Below, piece by piece: positions 50,420-60,272 of a stretch of 64,000 bases of DNA. Made by a program: the position numbers and the translations under genes. The stretch spans positions 310,001-374,000 of the forward strand of contig NZ_JADZLQ010000003.1 in the NCBI RefSeq assembly GCF_015905305.1. The letters run 5' to 3'. Source of the DNA: Pinirhizobacter soli (lineage in GTDB: Bacteria; Pseudomonadota; Gammaproteobacteria; Xanthomonadales; Rhodanobacteraceae). The notes below the pieces were generated by a model that made no database searches, was not told the DNA's origin, and saw nothing but the letters and a program-made list of their open reading frames with translations. Each line of letters begins with the position of its first letter. Position 1 is the first letter of the stretch.

Positions 50420-51619
50420 TTAACTTGAAGCACTTGCAGGTTCTTGCGGTTCCGTCGGGGATGGCAATACCAGCGCCGCGCCAATGGCAAGCGGCAACCA
50501 GGTGAGCAGCCATTCCGGCCGGGGACTCATCAACAGGGCGGGTCCATCCAGTTGCAGGGCTACGGTGGAAAACACCCATAGTCCCAACACGATGCGTCCA
50601 AGCGGGTCGTGCCTGTAGGTCCAGCCTCGACGCAACAGGAGAAACCATGCGACGAGCCAGCAAAGTAATGCCGGCACCCCTAGTTCTATGGCGAGGTTGG
50701 TGAACAGGTTGTGACTGTGAGTCCACGATTGAGTGCCGATGGTTATCGTGTACGGCGTATCCAGACCTAAACCCCTGAACGGCCGTTCATGAATCATCGC
50801 CTGGGCCTGCTCCCAGATCTGAGGCCGATACGAAACTCCGCGGGCTTCGAGGATTCTTCGGCCCAGGATGAGGGCCACCACGCCTCCCACCACGGCCAGG
50901 GCGCTGCTGGCCAGCCCTTTCCGGCTGCGATCGAACAGCGGCATCACCAGCATCACCACGAAAACGGCAAGCCAGGTGCCGCGGCTCAAAGTAAGCCCGG
51001 CGAACGCCAGCAGGCAGCCAAGGCTCAATAGCCAAAGGATTTGCTCCCAGCGGCGCGTCGGCGGCAACTGGAACAGCCACACGGCCACCGCGCCCATCAC
51101 GTATCCGGAGAGATTGGGGCCATCGAGCATGGCAAAACCGGTGATCCGGTCGGGAAAGTCGGTATGGCGATAGGGAAAGGCAAGCATCGCCGCCAGCGCG
51201 CCGGCCGCCATGGCATACCCGGCCAGCCGCAACAGGTTGCGCGCTGCATCTTCGCCCCGGGCGGCCACCCAGAACAACCAGCCAAGCAGGAACCCGGCGA
51301 CCTGTAGCGGGATCTTCACCCGTTCGGCGACGTGATTGCCGCCGGCCCAGGCCAGCGACACGCACGACCAGGCCAATAGCGCCAGCACCAGGATCAATTC
51401 AGGGGTATCACGCACGCAACGGACCACCCATGCGCCACGGCGTATCGCCAGCCACAAGGCGGGAGCGAACAGCAGCACGGTGACCACGTTGTGGTACCAG
51501 GAGCTTGCATTGGTCGGGCTGGGCGTCAACGCCACGCCGACGATCAACCAGAAAAGGCCCAGCCCGATCAGGGCGATGGGCCAACCGTGCCGCAAGGCCG
51601 GATAAGAAGCTACCGACAT
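50420..51619 (-). CDS. O-antigen ligase/polymerase-like membrane protein (Wzy_C)
   Basis: 399 aa with about ten to twelve membrane helices. The Wzy_C signature region is IWEQAQAMIHERPFRGLGLD followed by HSHNLFTNLAIELGVPALL, the large periplasmic loop with conserved Arg and His. Such proteins ligate or polymerise O-antigen or attach glycans to acceptors in the periplasm. It is upstream of the glycosyltransferase with a gap of about 100 bp, so cotranscription is plausible. Confidence 0.85.
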   Translation of the reverse strand: MSVASYPALRHGWPIALIGLGLFWLIVGVALTPSPTNASSWYHNVVTVLLFAPALWLAIRRGAWVVRCVRDTPELILVLALLAWSCVSLAWAGGNHVAERVKIPLQVAGFLLGWLFWVAARGEDAARNLLRLAGYAMAAGALAAMLAFPYRHTDFPDRITGFAMLDGPNLSGYVMGAVAVWLFQLPPTRRWEQILWLLSLGCLLAFAGLTLSRGTWLAVFVVMLVMPLFDRSRKGLASSALAVVGGVVALILGRRILEARGVSYRPQIWEQAQAMIHERPFRGLGLDTPYTITIGTQSWTHSHNLFTNLAIELGVPALLCWLVAWFLLLRRGWTYRHDPLGRIVLGLWVFSTVALQLDGPALLMSPRPEWLLTWLPLAIGAALVLPSPTEPQEPASASS

Positions 51620-51692
51620 CCCAAGCCCCGCGCATATCCAGGAAACGGACGGGCACTATAGCCCGTCATCCATGCGCGGAGCGTTTGGCCGT

Positions 51693-53924
51693 TTAGTGGG
51701 CGTTCTTGATCGTGGTCTCGAAGAAATTCGCGATCAGGTGAAAAACGTGCGCCTTCTGGCCGGGCAAGGCCAGGCCGTGCTTGCCACCGGGATAAGTCAT
51801 CAGCTGGAACTGCGTGCCGCGTTTCTGCAGTGCCGCCATGAGCTCGGTGGAATTGAGGAACAGCACGTTGTCGTCGGCCATGCCGTGCACCAGGTACAGC
51901 GGCGAGGTGAGGCCGTCGAGCCAGTCGAAGGGCGCGCTCTTCTTGTAGCCCTCGGCATTGTCCTGGGGACGGTCGAGGTAGCGCTCGGTGTAGAAGGTGT
52001 CGTAGAGCTTCCAGTCGGTCACCGGGGCCACCGCCACGCCGCCGGCCAGTTCCTTCGAACCCTTCGCCAGCATCATGGTGGTCATGTAGCCGCCGTAGCT
52101 CCAGCCGAATACGCCGATGCGCTTGCCATCCACCCAAGGCTGGGACTTCAACCATTTCACGCCGGCGAGCTGGTCCTCGACCTCGGCCACGCCCAGGGTG
52201 CGGTAGATCACGTCGGAGAACTTCCGGCCGCGCCGCTCCATGCCGCGGTTGTCCAGGGTGAACACGATGAAGCCCTGCTGCGCCATGTACTGGGCGAAGT
52301 AGTCACCCGTGCCGCGGTCGTCGCCCCAGCCACGCGCCACCATCTGCGCCGTCGGGCCGCCGTAATAGGTATCGAACACCGGGTACTTCTTGGACGGGTC
52401 GAAGTCCTTCGGCTTGTAGACCTTGTAGTAGAGGTCCTGGCCATCGCTGGCCTTGATGCTGCCGAAGGTCGGCTGCACCAGGTCGTCCTTGTACTTCCAC
52501 AGGGGGTGGTGCTCGTCCACCTTGTTCTCTTCGATCCAGGTGACGAAGCTGCCGTCGTTCTTGCGGATGGATACCTGCAGGGGCGTGGTGGGATTCGAAT
52601 ACCCGTCGATGTAGAAGCCGGCGTCCTTGGAGAATTCCACATGGTGGGAACCGTCGCCCTGGCTGACGCGCGTGGGCTTTTCCGCGGTGCTGCCATCGAG
52701 CTTGAGCGAATACACCTGGCGATCGGGTACGAAGTCGAAGTTGGAGCTCACATAGGCCAGGCCTGCCTTTTCATCCACCGCAAGCAGATCGTCGAGGTTC
52801 CAGTCGCCCTTGCTGATGGCGTGCTTGAGCTTGCCGTCGATGCCATAGAGATACAGGTGGTGGTAACCGCTGCGCTCGGAACCCCACACGAACGACTGGT
52901 TGTCGTCGATGAACTTCAGGTCGTCCAGCACATTGATCCACGTCTTGCTGTGCTCGCTCACCAGCGTGCGCTGGGCCAGCGTTTTTGCGTCGACGATCTT
53001 CAGGTCCAGCTGGTGCTGGCTGCGCGGCATCACCTGGTAGGTCACGTGCGCGCTATCGGGCACCCATTCCACGCGGACAAGATAAATGTCCTTGTCCTTG
53101 CCCAGGTCGATCCAGCGGGCTTCGCCGCCGGTGGGCGCCACCAGGCCCAGCTGCACTTCGACGTTCGGATCGCCCGCGGCGGGGTAGCGCTGCTCGATCA
53201 CCTCGGTGCGATCGGCATAGAGCTCGGTGCGCTTGGTCACCGGTACGTTTTTCTCGTCGAAACGCTCGAACGCGATGGTCGAATCGTCCGGCGCCCACCA
53301 GTAGCCGGTGAAGCGGTGCATTTCTTCCTGGGCGACGAATTCGGCCTCGGCGTTGTGCACCGTGCCCTTGCCGTCATGGGTGAGCTGGGTCGCCTTGCCG
53401 GTGGCGATATCGATCACGAAGAGGTTCTGGTCGCGCACGTACGAGACGAACTTCCCTTTCGGGGAAATCTTCGGGTCGATCGGGTCGTCGCCGGTAGCCA
53501 GTTCGTGCGGCTGGGCCGAAGCCACGTCGTACAGGTACAGCTTGCCGCCGATGGGGAACAGCAGGGCCTTTCCATCGGGCGACCACTGGTAGCTGATGAT
53601 GCCCTTCAGGCCCGCGGTGCGGGAGCGCTCGCGGCGGGCTTTCTCTTCATCGGAGAGTTCCTTGGCCTTCGGCTCGATCTTCTTCGAATCCACCAGCAAC
53701 CGCGTGGTGTGGTCCTTGATGTTGTATTCCCACAGGTCCAGCTGGAACTGGTCGTCGGCCTTGGCGCGCAGGAAGGTCACCCGCGTGCCGTCCGGGGAGA
53801 TCTTCAGGCCGCGCGGCGTGGGGCCGCCCAGGTTGCCGCCGTCGAAGATGCGTTCGATGGTGAGCTTTTCAGCGGACACGGGCAGGGCAACCACCATCAG
53901 GGCAGCAAGGACGAGGGCACGCAT
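51693..53924 (-). CDS. Dipeptidyl-peptidase IV-type S9 peptidase, secreted
   Basis: 743 aa with a signal peptide (MRALVLAALMVVALPVSAEK). The beta-propeller carries the DPP IV Glu-Glu pair in AQEEMHRFTGYWWAPD (about residue 200), which anchors the free N terminus of the substrate. The hydrolase domain has GWSYGG nucleophile elbow, the acid in GMADDNVLF and His in GGKHGL. It should release X-Pro (and X-Ala) dipeptides from peptides. It is in line with two further S9 peptidases. Confidence 0.92.
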   Translation of the reverse strand: MRALVLAALMVVALPVSAEKLTIERIFDGGNLGGPTPRGLKISPDGTRVTFLRAKADDQFQLDLWEYNIKDHTTRLLVDSKKIEPKAKELSDEEKARRERSRTAGLKGIISYQWSPDGKALLFPIGGKLYLYDVASAQPHELATGDDPIDPKISPKGKFVSYVRDQNLFVIDIATGKATQLTHDGKGTVHNAEAEFVAQEEMHRFTGYWWAPDDSTIAFERFDEKNVPVTKRTELYADRTEVIEQRYPAAGDPNVEVQLGLVAPTGGEARWIDLGKDKDIYLVRVEWVPDSAHVTYQVMPRSQHQLDLKIVDAKTLAQRTLVSEHSKTWINVLDDLKFIDDNQSFVWGSERSGYHHLYLYGIDGKLKHAISKGDWNLDDLLAVDEKAGLAYVSSNFDFVPDRQVYSLKLDGSTAEKPTRVSQGDGSHHVEFSKDAGFYIDGYSNPTTPLQVSIRKNDGSFVTWIEENKVDEHHPLWKYKDDLVQPTFGSIKASDGQDLYYKVYKPKDFDPSKKYPVFDTYYGGPTAQMVARGWGDDRGTGDYFAQYMAQQGFIVFTLDNRGMERRGRKFSDVIYRTLGVAEVEDQLAGVKWLKSQPWVDGKRIGVFGWSYGGYMTTMMLAKGSKELAGGVAVAPVTDWKLYDTFYTERYLDRPQDNAEGYKKSAPFDWLDGLTSPLYLVHGMADDNVLFLNSTELMAALQKRGTQFQLMTYPGGKHGLALPGQKAHVFHLIANFFETTIKNAH

Positions 53925-53994
53925 GGGGTACTCCGGAAGGTGAGGCAAGCCTCCATTAGAGCCTCTTGGGGCTCCGGACGCGAACCGCCAAAAG

Positions 53995-56136
53995 TCATGG
54001 GCTGGAGGGTGCCGGGGTGGCCTCGGACAAGCCCAGTTCCCCGGCGAAGAAGGTAAGGGCAAGGGCGGCATCACCCACCCGCTGGCTGAAGGGGGCGCCG
54101 ATGCCATGGCCGGCGTTCATCCGGGTCAGCAGCAGGATCGGCTGCCCGGAGGTGGTGGCGTCCTGCAGGGCGGCGGTGAACTTGCGCGACTGCCATGGCG
54201 CCACGCGCGGATCGTTGCCGCCGGTGGTCATCAGCACCGCCGGGTACTTCGTGCCTTTTTTCACGCGCTGCAGGGGGGAATAGGCCAGCGTGGCCTTCGC
54301 CTGGGCGGGATCGGCCACCGTGCCGTATTCGCTGATGTTGTAGGGACCATTGGCGAAGGCGGTTTCGTGGCGGGGTACGTCGTAAATGCCTACCTGGGCC
54401 ACCACGGCGCGATAGGCCTCCGGGTGCTGGGTGAGCGCCGCGCCCATCAGCAGGCCGCCGTTGCTGCCGCCGCGGATGCCCAGGTGCGCGGCATCGGTCC
54501 AGCCGGTGCTCACCAGCGCCTGCGCCGCGGCATGGAAGTCGTCGAAGACATTCTGCTTGTTGAGCTTTTGTCCCTCGGCGTGCCAGTCCTGGCCGAACTC
54601 GTTGCCACCGCGGATGTTGGCGTAGGCCAGCACGCCGCCGCGCTCGAGCCACGCCAGGTTCGAGCCGATGAAACCCGGGGTGATGGGAATATCGAAGCCG
54701 CCGTAGCTATACAGGATGGTCGGCCTCCGGCCATTGGCGTCGATGCCCTTCATCGAGATCACCGTGACCGGGATCGCCGTGCCGTCCTTGGAAAGCCCCT
54801 GCACGCGCTGCACCTGGACGTTGCTGTAGTCGGCGGCGGGCTTGACCTCGAAGACGTTCGCCAAGCTGCCTGCCTGGCCGTCGTATTCCACCCAGCGTGG
54901 CGGGGCGGTCCAGCCGGTATAGCTGATGAGTGCCTTGGCCTGGCCGGCCTCGGCTGCCACGGCGCCCACGGTGATGCCGGTCTCGGGCAGGGGCAGGCGG
55001 CGAACCAGTTTCGCCTGGGCGTCGTATTGCTCGGCCCACCAGTCCGGACCCCAGCTGCGGATGGCGAGGAAGCCGTCGGCGAACGGCGTTACCCCCTGCA
55101 GCGCGCCCTTGCCCTGGGCCAGCACCGGCTGCACCGCGCCTTCGCCGTCGATCGCCAGCAACTTGCCGCGGGGCGCACCTTCGAAGCTTTCCACGTACAG
55201 CTTCTCGCCCACCCAGTGCGCGCCGCGCACATTGGCCTGGTGGCCGAGCACGCGGTTGAACGCATTGCCCTGCTTCAGGAAAACCTCGGCTGCGCCGCCG
55301 TCGCCTTCGTTGGCGAGCACGGCCACCTTGCCCTCCGGCGACTGCATCAGGATGTATTCGGCCACCTTGGAATAACCCTGGCCGAAGACGACCTGATCAC
55401 TGGCCGGATCGCGGCCCATGGCGTGATGGGCCAGCACGGCGTCGAACTGGCGCACCTGCTGACCCGGGGGTGGAGGCGCGAAGCGGACGTAAGTCAGGCC
55501 CTTTTCGTCCTTGTCCCAGGCCACGCCCTGAGGCGTGGTGCCGCCGCCAGCCCAGGGCAGGCTGTCGGGGAGGGTCTTGCCGTTGGTGGTGTCCAGAACG
55601 TGCAAAGTGGTCAGCTCGCTGCCGCCTTCGGCCGTGCCGTAGGCAAGGTAGCGGCCACTAGGCGAGGGCCAGTAGCCGGTCATGGCGGTGCCGCCGCCGT
55701 TGGCATTCAGATCCACCAGCACCCGCGGCTCGCCCTTCGGCCATGCCTGCGCCATCAGCACCGGCTGGGACTGCGGCGGCGTGTGCTGCATGAAGAACAG
55801 CGTGCCGCCGGCAAGCGTGGGCCCGGAGCGCGTGGTGGAGGTGATCGACAGCTGCTTGACCCGCTCGGTCAGCGACTTGCCCGCTTCAATCGCGGCGATG
55901 GTCTTCTCGGTATAGGCGTTCTGCGCCTCGATCCAGGATTTCACTTCCTGGTTGCTGCCGTCTTCCAGCCAGCGCCAGGGGTCGTCCACCGACTGCCCCG
56001 CCAGGGTTTCGTGCACCGGATGCTTCGCCGTCGGCGGGGGCAGGTTCGCGGCAGCACGTTCGACGGCATGGGCCTGGCCGGCAAGGGCGAAGGCGAGGGC
56101 GCAGGCAAGTACGGCTGGGCGCATGGCGGGATTCAT
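53995..56136 (-). CDS. Prolyl oligopeptidase (S9A), secreted
   Basis: 713 aa. Signal peptide MRPAVLACALAFALAGQAHA (possible start at 56124 as well as 56136). The POP N-terminal mark DDPWRWLEDGSNQEVKSW is present, then a seven-bladed propeller, and a hydrolase domain with GGSNGG nucleophile, the acid in GGNDPRVAPWQ and His in MNAGHGIG. It cuts after proline in peptides up to about 30 residues. It is 71 bp from the DPP IV-type gene on the same strand. Confidence 0.93.
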   Translation of the reverse strand: MNPAMRPAVLACALAFALAGQAHAVERAAANLPPPTAKHPVHETLAGQSVDDPWRWLEDGSNQEVKSWIEAQNAYTEKTIAAIEAGKSLTERVKQLSITSTTRSGPTLAGGTLFFMQHTPPQSQPVLMAQAWPKGEPRVLVDLNANGGGTAMTGYWPSPSGRYLAYGTAEGGSELTTLHVLDTTNGKTLPDSLPWAGGGTTPQGVAWDKDEKGLTYVRFAPPPPGQQVRQFDAVLAHHAMGRDPASDQVVFGQGYSKVAEYILMQSPEGKVAVLANEGDGGAAEVFLKQGNAFNRVLGHQANVRGAHWVGEKLYVESFEGAPRGKLLAIDGEGAVQPVLAQGKGALQGVTPFADGFLAIRSWGPDWWAEQYDAQAKLVRRLPLPETGITVGAVAAEAGQAKALISYTGWTAPPRWVEYDGQAGSLANVFEVKPAADYSNVQVQRVQGLSKDGTAIPVTVISMKGIDANGRRPTILYSYGGFDIPITPGFIGSNLAWLERGGVLAYANIRGGNEFGQDWHAEGQKLNKQNVFDDFHAAAQALVSTGWTDAAHLGIRGGSNGGLLMGAALTQHPEAYRAVVAQVGIYDVPRHETAFANGPYNISEYGTVADPAQAKATLAYSPLQRVKKGTKYPAVLMTTGGNDPRVAPWQSRKFTAALQDATTSGQPILLLTRMNAGHGIGAPFSQRVGDAALALTFFAGELGLSEATPAPSSP

Positions 56137-56258
56137 GGTCGGAAGGAGGCACGAAGACTACGCCTGCGGGCACGGGGCCGTGCACCCCGACCTCCGGCGC
56201 TTGCGGCGCACGTGGGCTTGGCTATGCTTCAAGGTTTGGCCCGAAGGTTCTTTTCGCC

Positions 56259-58646
56259 ATGCGTCCGATGCTGATCGCCCTCCTCGCCGCCTTCGCCGTT
56301 GGCCGCGCTTACGCCGCGCCGCTGGACATGGAAACGATCATGGCCGATCCGGACTGGATCGGGCCGCCGGTGGAGAAGCCCTACTTCTCGGTGGACGGCA
56401 GCAGCATTTATTACCTGCTCAAGCACGACGGCAACAAGGTGCGCGACCTCTGGCGTGTGCCCGTGCAGGGCGGTGCGCCGCTCATGCTGGACGCCGCCGC
56501 CCAGGCCCAGGCCGATGGTGATCCGGTGTTCGACAAGGCCCATGCGCATGCGGCCTTCATCCGCCATGGCGACGTTTTCTGGCGCGACCTCGGCAACGGG
56601 CGCACGATGCAGGTCACGCGCACCGACGATGGCGAGATATCGCCGCGCTTCATGGCCGACGGACGGCTGCAATACCGCGGTGGCGATGATTGGTACATCT
56701 ACGATCCGCGCTCGGGTATCTCGGCAAAAGCCGCAACGATCAAACTCGGTGACGATCCCGACCAGCGCAAAGACGACAGCCTCACCGATGAGCAGCTGAA
56801 GATTTTCTCCACCCTGCGCGGCATCCGCGCCGACAAGGATGCGCAGCACGCGCAGGATCGCGCACTGGACGCTGCCGATGCCACGCGCGCCGGCCGGCCG
56901 TTCTACCTGGGCAAGTCGGTGGCGATCGTCGATACCACGTTATCGCCCGACGGCCGCTGGATGCTGGTGGTGACCAAGCCCAAGGGCCACGACGACGGCA
57001 CGGCGCCGAAAATCACTCATTACGTGACCGAATCCGGATATCCGGAACCGGAGGACGCGCGCACCTACGTCGGCCGCAACGACGGCGCGCCGCAGTCGCT
57101 GGTACTGCTGGACCTATCCCGCCACGCCAGCTTCAACCTCAAGACCGACGCCCTGCCCGGCATCAAGGACGATCCGCTGGCGGAGCTGCGCGCCAAGGCC
57201 ATCGCGCGACTGCGCAAGGCCGGCAAGGACGACGAAGCCGATGCGCTGAAGGCACCGGCGGTGCGTCCGGTTTATGTGAACAGCGAATTCGGGCCGGGAG
57301 TGGTGTGGAGCGACGATGGCCAGAATGTGGGCATCCAGTTGCGCGCCTATGACAACAAGGATCGCTGGATCGCTAGCGTCGATTTCTCCTCGCATGCCCT
57401 GGTAAGCCAGCATCGCCTCACCGACAAGGCCTGGGTGAACTGGAACTTCAACGACTTCGGCTGGCTGAAGGACGGCCGCACCTTGTGGTACCTGAGCGAG
57501 GAAACCGGTTATTCCCAGCTGTACACCAAGCCCGTGGGCGGCAAGGCCACCGCGTTGACCACCGGCAAGTTCGAAGTGAGCCATCCGGCGCTCAGCCCGG
57601 ACGGGCGCAGCTTCTTCGTGCGCTCCAACCGCGAGGCGCCAACCAGCTACGACATCTACCGCGTGCCGGTGGGTGGCGGCTCGATGGAGCAGGTGACGCA
57701 CTTCAAGGGCATGGACGACTTCGCGTTGTCCGGCGACGGCAAGCGCCTGGCGGTGTTGCATTCATCGTCTTATGTACCTAGCCAGCTGGCGGTGGTGGAT
57801 GTTAGTGGCGGCACGCCGCGGGAACTTACCGACACGCGCAAGCCGGGCTACAAGGCCATGCAGTGGGTGGAGCCCAAGATCGTCCAGGTGCCCTCCAGCC
57901 ATGGCGCTGGCACGATCTACGCGAAGTACTACGCCGCGCCCGGAGCCGACGTGGCCTCACGACCGGCCGTGATCTTCGTGCACGGTGCCGGCTACCTGCA
58001 GAACGTGCACCAGTCGTTCCCGGCGTATTTCCGCGAGCAAATGTTCCACAACCTGCTGGTGCAGCGCGGCTATGTGGTGCTGGACATGGACTACCGCGCG
58101 TCGGAAGGCTACGGCCGCGACTGGCGTACGGCGATCTACCGCAACATGGGCCATCCGGAACTGGAAGACCTGCTTGACGGCAAGGCATGGCTGGTAAAGG
58201 AACAACATGTCGATGCACATCGTGTGGGCATCTATGGCGGCAGCTACGGCGGCTTCATGACCTTGATGTCGCTGTTCCGCGCGCCCGGTGAATTTGCCGC
58301 CGGCGCTGCGCTGCGCCCGGTGACTGACTGGTCCAGCTACGACCAGGAATACACCTCCGACATCCTCAACGATCCGCAGATCGATCCTGAGGCATACACC
58401 ACCAGTTCGCCCATCTACTATGCCGACCAGCAGCGCGACCCGCTATTGATCATGCATGGCCTGATCGACGACAACGTGATGGCCAGCGATTCCATTCGCC
58501 TGTACCAGCGGCTGGTCGAATTGCACAAGAAGGATTTCTGGATCTCGCTGTACCCTATGGAGCGCCACACCTTCGTGCATGCGGATTCCTGGCACGATGA
58601 ATACCGGCGCATCGACGAGCTATTCCACGACAAACTGGGCCAGTAG
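56259..58646 (+). CDS. S9 family peptidase (DPP/acylaminoacyl type), secreted
   Basis: 795 aa with a signal peptide (LIALLAAFAVGRAYAAP). The propeller spans about residues 30-520. The hydrolase domain has GIYGGSYGGFMTL, the acid in HGLIDDNVMASD and His in PMERHTFVHAD. It is divergent from the POP gene, with about 120 bp between starts. Together with 51693 and 53995 it forms a cluster of three serine oligopeptidases likely used in peptide nutrition. Confidence 0.9.
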   Translation: MRPMLIALLAAFAVGRAYAAPLDMETIMADPDWIGPPVEKPYFSVDGSSIYYLLKHDGNKVRDLWRVPVQGGAPLMLDAAAQAQADGDPVFDKAHAHAAFIRHGDVFWRDLGNGRTMQVTRTDDGEISPRFMADGRLQYRGGDDWYIYDPRSGISAKAATIKLGDDPDQRKDDSLTDEQLKIFSTLRGIRADKDAQHAQDRALDAADATRAGRPFYLGKSVAIVDTTLSPDGRWMLVVTKPKGHDDGTAPKITHYVTESGYPEPEDARTYVGRNDGAPQSLVLLDLSRHASFNLKTDALPGIKDDPLAELRAKAIARLRKAGKDDEADALKAPAVRPVYVNSEFGPGVVWSDDGQNVGIQLRAYDNKDRWIASVDFSSHALVSQHRLTDKAWVNWNFNDFGWLKDGRTLWYLSEETGYSQLYTKPVGGKATALTTGKFEVSHPALSPDGRSFFVRSNREAPTSYDIYRVPVGGGSMEQVTHFKGMDDFALSGDGKRLAVLHSSSYVPSQLAVVDVSGGTPRELTDTRKPGYKAMQWVEPKIVQVPSSHGAGTIYAKYYAAPGADVASRPAVIFVHGAGYLQNVHQSFPAYFREQMFHNLLVQRGYVVLDMDYRASEGYGRDWRTAIYRNMGHPELEDLLDGKAWLVKEQHVDAHRVGIYGGSYGGFMTLMSLFRAPGEFAAGAALRPVTDWSSYDQEYTSDILNDPQIDPEAYTTSSPIYYADQQRDPLLIMHGLIDDNVMASDSIRLYQRLVELHKKDFWISLYPMERHTFVHADSWHDEYRRIDELFHDKLGQ

Positions 58647-58648
58647 GC

Positions 58649-59248
58649 ATGGATGCGGCAATCGCGGGTTTCGCCCTGAGTTTTTCGCTGATCCTGGCCA
58701 TCGGCGCGCAGAACGCGTTCGTGTTGCGCCAGGGCCTGCGCCGCGAGCACGTGTTCTGGGTGTGCCTGGTGTGTGCATTGTCCGACGCCATCTTGATCGC
58801 AGCCGGCGTGCTGGGCTTTGCCAGCGTGATCGATCGCGTGCCATGGATCGTTCAGGTGATGCGCTGGGTGGGCGCGGCATTCCTTTTCATTTATGGCGCG
58901 CGCAGTTTCTTTACCGCCTGGCACTCGCACGGCGCGCTCTCGCCGGCCGATGCGCCGCCGCGCAAACTGGCGGCGACGCTGGCGGTGTGCCTGGCTCTCA
59001 CCTGGCTCAACCCGCACGTCTACCTCGATACGCTATTCCTGATCGGCTCGATCTCCACGCAGTTCCCGGGACAGCACCTTCCGTTCGCCCTGGGCGCCAT
59101 GCTGGCATCACTGGTGTTCTTCTTCGCGCTCGGTTACGGCTCGTCCCTGCTGCGCCCCGTGTTCGCCAAGCCCCGCGCCTGGCAGGTGCTGGAAGTGATC
59201 ATCGGCGTGGTGATGTGGGTGATCGCGGCGAAGCTGTTGCTGGGCTAA
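58649..59248 (+). CDS. LysE/ArgO-family amino-acid exporter
   Basis: 199 aa membrane protein with six helices: FALSFSLILAIGAQNAFVLR, the family N-terminal signature, and LALTWLNPHVYLDTLFLIGS, the NPH motif of the LysE family. It exports basic amino acids such as arginine or lysine. It begins 2 bp after the S9 peptidase stop, so the two are cotranscribed. The pairing fits removal of excess basic amino acids after peptide breakdown. Confidence 0.9.
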   Translation: MDAAIAGFALSFSLILAIGAQNAFVLRQGLRREHVFWVCLVCALSDAILIAAGVLGFASVIDRVPWIVQVMRWVGAAFLFIYGARSFFTAWHSHGALSPADAPPRKLAATLAVCLALTWLNPHVYLDTLFLIGSISTQFPGQHLPFALGAMLASLVFFFALGYGSSLLRPVFAKPRAWQVLEVIIGVVMWVIAAKLLLG

Positions 59249-59298
59249 CCAACTTTGCCGCGTCGACTGCGCGCATCTAATGAGAGTTGACGCCGGGA

Positions 59299-60075
59299 CT
59301 ACGCAGCGAAGTAACGTCCTGGCGGCGTGCCGTAGGCCTTGCGGAACATCGCCACGAAGGCGCTGACGGTGGCGTAGCCAAGCGCGTCGGCCACGTCGCT
59401 TACGCGCATGCCACGCGCCAGGTGTTCCAGCGCGCGCGACAGCTTCGCCTGTTGCCGCCATTGGGTGAAGCTGCAGCCGGTTTCGTCGCGGAACAGACGG
59501 GTAAGCGTACGCGTGGATACGCCGCTGGCTTGCGCCCACTCGTCGACGCCTCGGGAGTCGTCGGGATGCTCGATGATGGTGGTGGCCATTTTCTGCAGTC
59601 GCCGGTCGGTCGGCATGGGCAGGTGCATGGGTTCTTCTGGTGCACGGCGGATCTCATCCACCAGCACGGCCATCAAGCGTTGTTGCTCGTCGCTGAGTTC
59701 CGCCTGGTCGGTCCAGCTGCTGGCGCGCAGCACCAGTGAACGCGTCAATTCGTTTACCCCTACCACGCAGGCGTGATCGGGAAGGCAGTGGGCCATGTGC
59801 GGGGCTACGAACAGGCCCCAGCCACGGCTTGGCCCGGTGATACGGATGGTGTGCTCGGCGCCCGGCGGCATCCAGCCGGCGCGGCCGGGTGGCAGCATCC
59901 ATGAACCCTGCCGTGTTTCGGAGACGAAGAGCCCGCGTTCGACGTAGAACAGCTGACCGCGCACGTGGCTGTGCCATCCCTTCTCCATGATGGGGAGGTC
60001 GCCTTCGGCCTGGTAGGCAATCAGCGGTGGCCCGTCGGCGCGTTCGAGTGCATCGAGAAGATCGGGGTGGAGCAT
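59299..60075 (-). CDS. AraC-family regulator
   Basis: 258 aa. N-terminal cupin sensor (HSHVRGQLFYVERGLFVSET, WMPPGAEHTIRITGPSRGWG) and C-terminal double HTH (GVDEWAQASGVSTRTLTRLF; RVSDVADALGYATVSAFVAM ending FRKAYGTPPGRYF). Similar regulators often control adjacent exporters. It is convergent with the LysE-type gene. Start at 60075 (MLHPDLLD); the longer frame runs into AT-rich promoter DNA. Confidence 0.88.
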   Translation of the reverse strand: MLHPDLLDALERADGPPLIAYQAEGDLPIMEKGWHSHVRGQLFYVERGLFVSETRQGSWMLPPGRAGWMPPGAEHTIRITGPSRGWGLFVAPHMAHCLPDHACVVGVNELTRSLVLRASSWTDQAELSDEQQRLMAVLVDEIRRAPEEPMHLPMPTDRRLQKMATTIIEHPDDSRGVDEWAQASGVSTRTLTRLFRDETGCSFTQWRQQAKLSRALEHLARGMRVSDVADALGYATVSAFVAMFRKAYGTPPGRYFAA

Positions 60076-60112
60076 GTCGTTGGTCGAGCAACCTTGTCTA
60101 GGTTTACCAAAG

Positions 60113-60132
60113 TATAGGGAGAATCCCTTATA
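60113..60132. promoter_or_regulatory. AT-rich inverted repeat upstream of the AraC regulator
   Basis: TATAGGGA (60113-60120) and TCCCTTATA (60124-60132) form an inverted pair with one bulge. It lies about 40 bp before the AraC start in the shared region with the divergent M23 gene and could be the regulator's own operator. Confidence 0.35.
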
Positions 60133-60272
60133 TATCGATAACGAGTTTGTATTTTCGTTCGATCGTCGTACGTTGGGTTTGAAGTGATGCCACGACAAGG
60201 TTGACTTCAGGCACTGGCGCCAGGGCTTGCGCGTTGACCATGCTTCGAATCCGGTCGAACAAAGGCGTGGCA

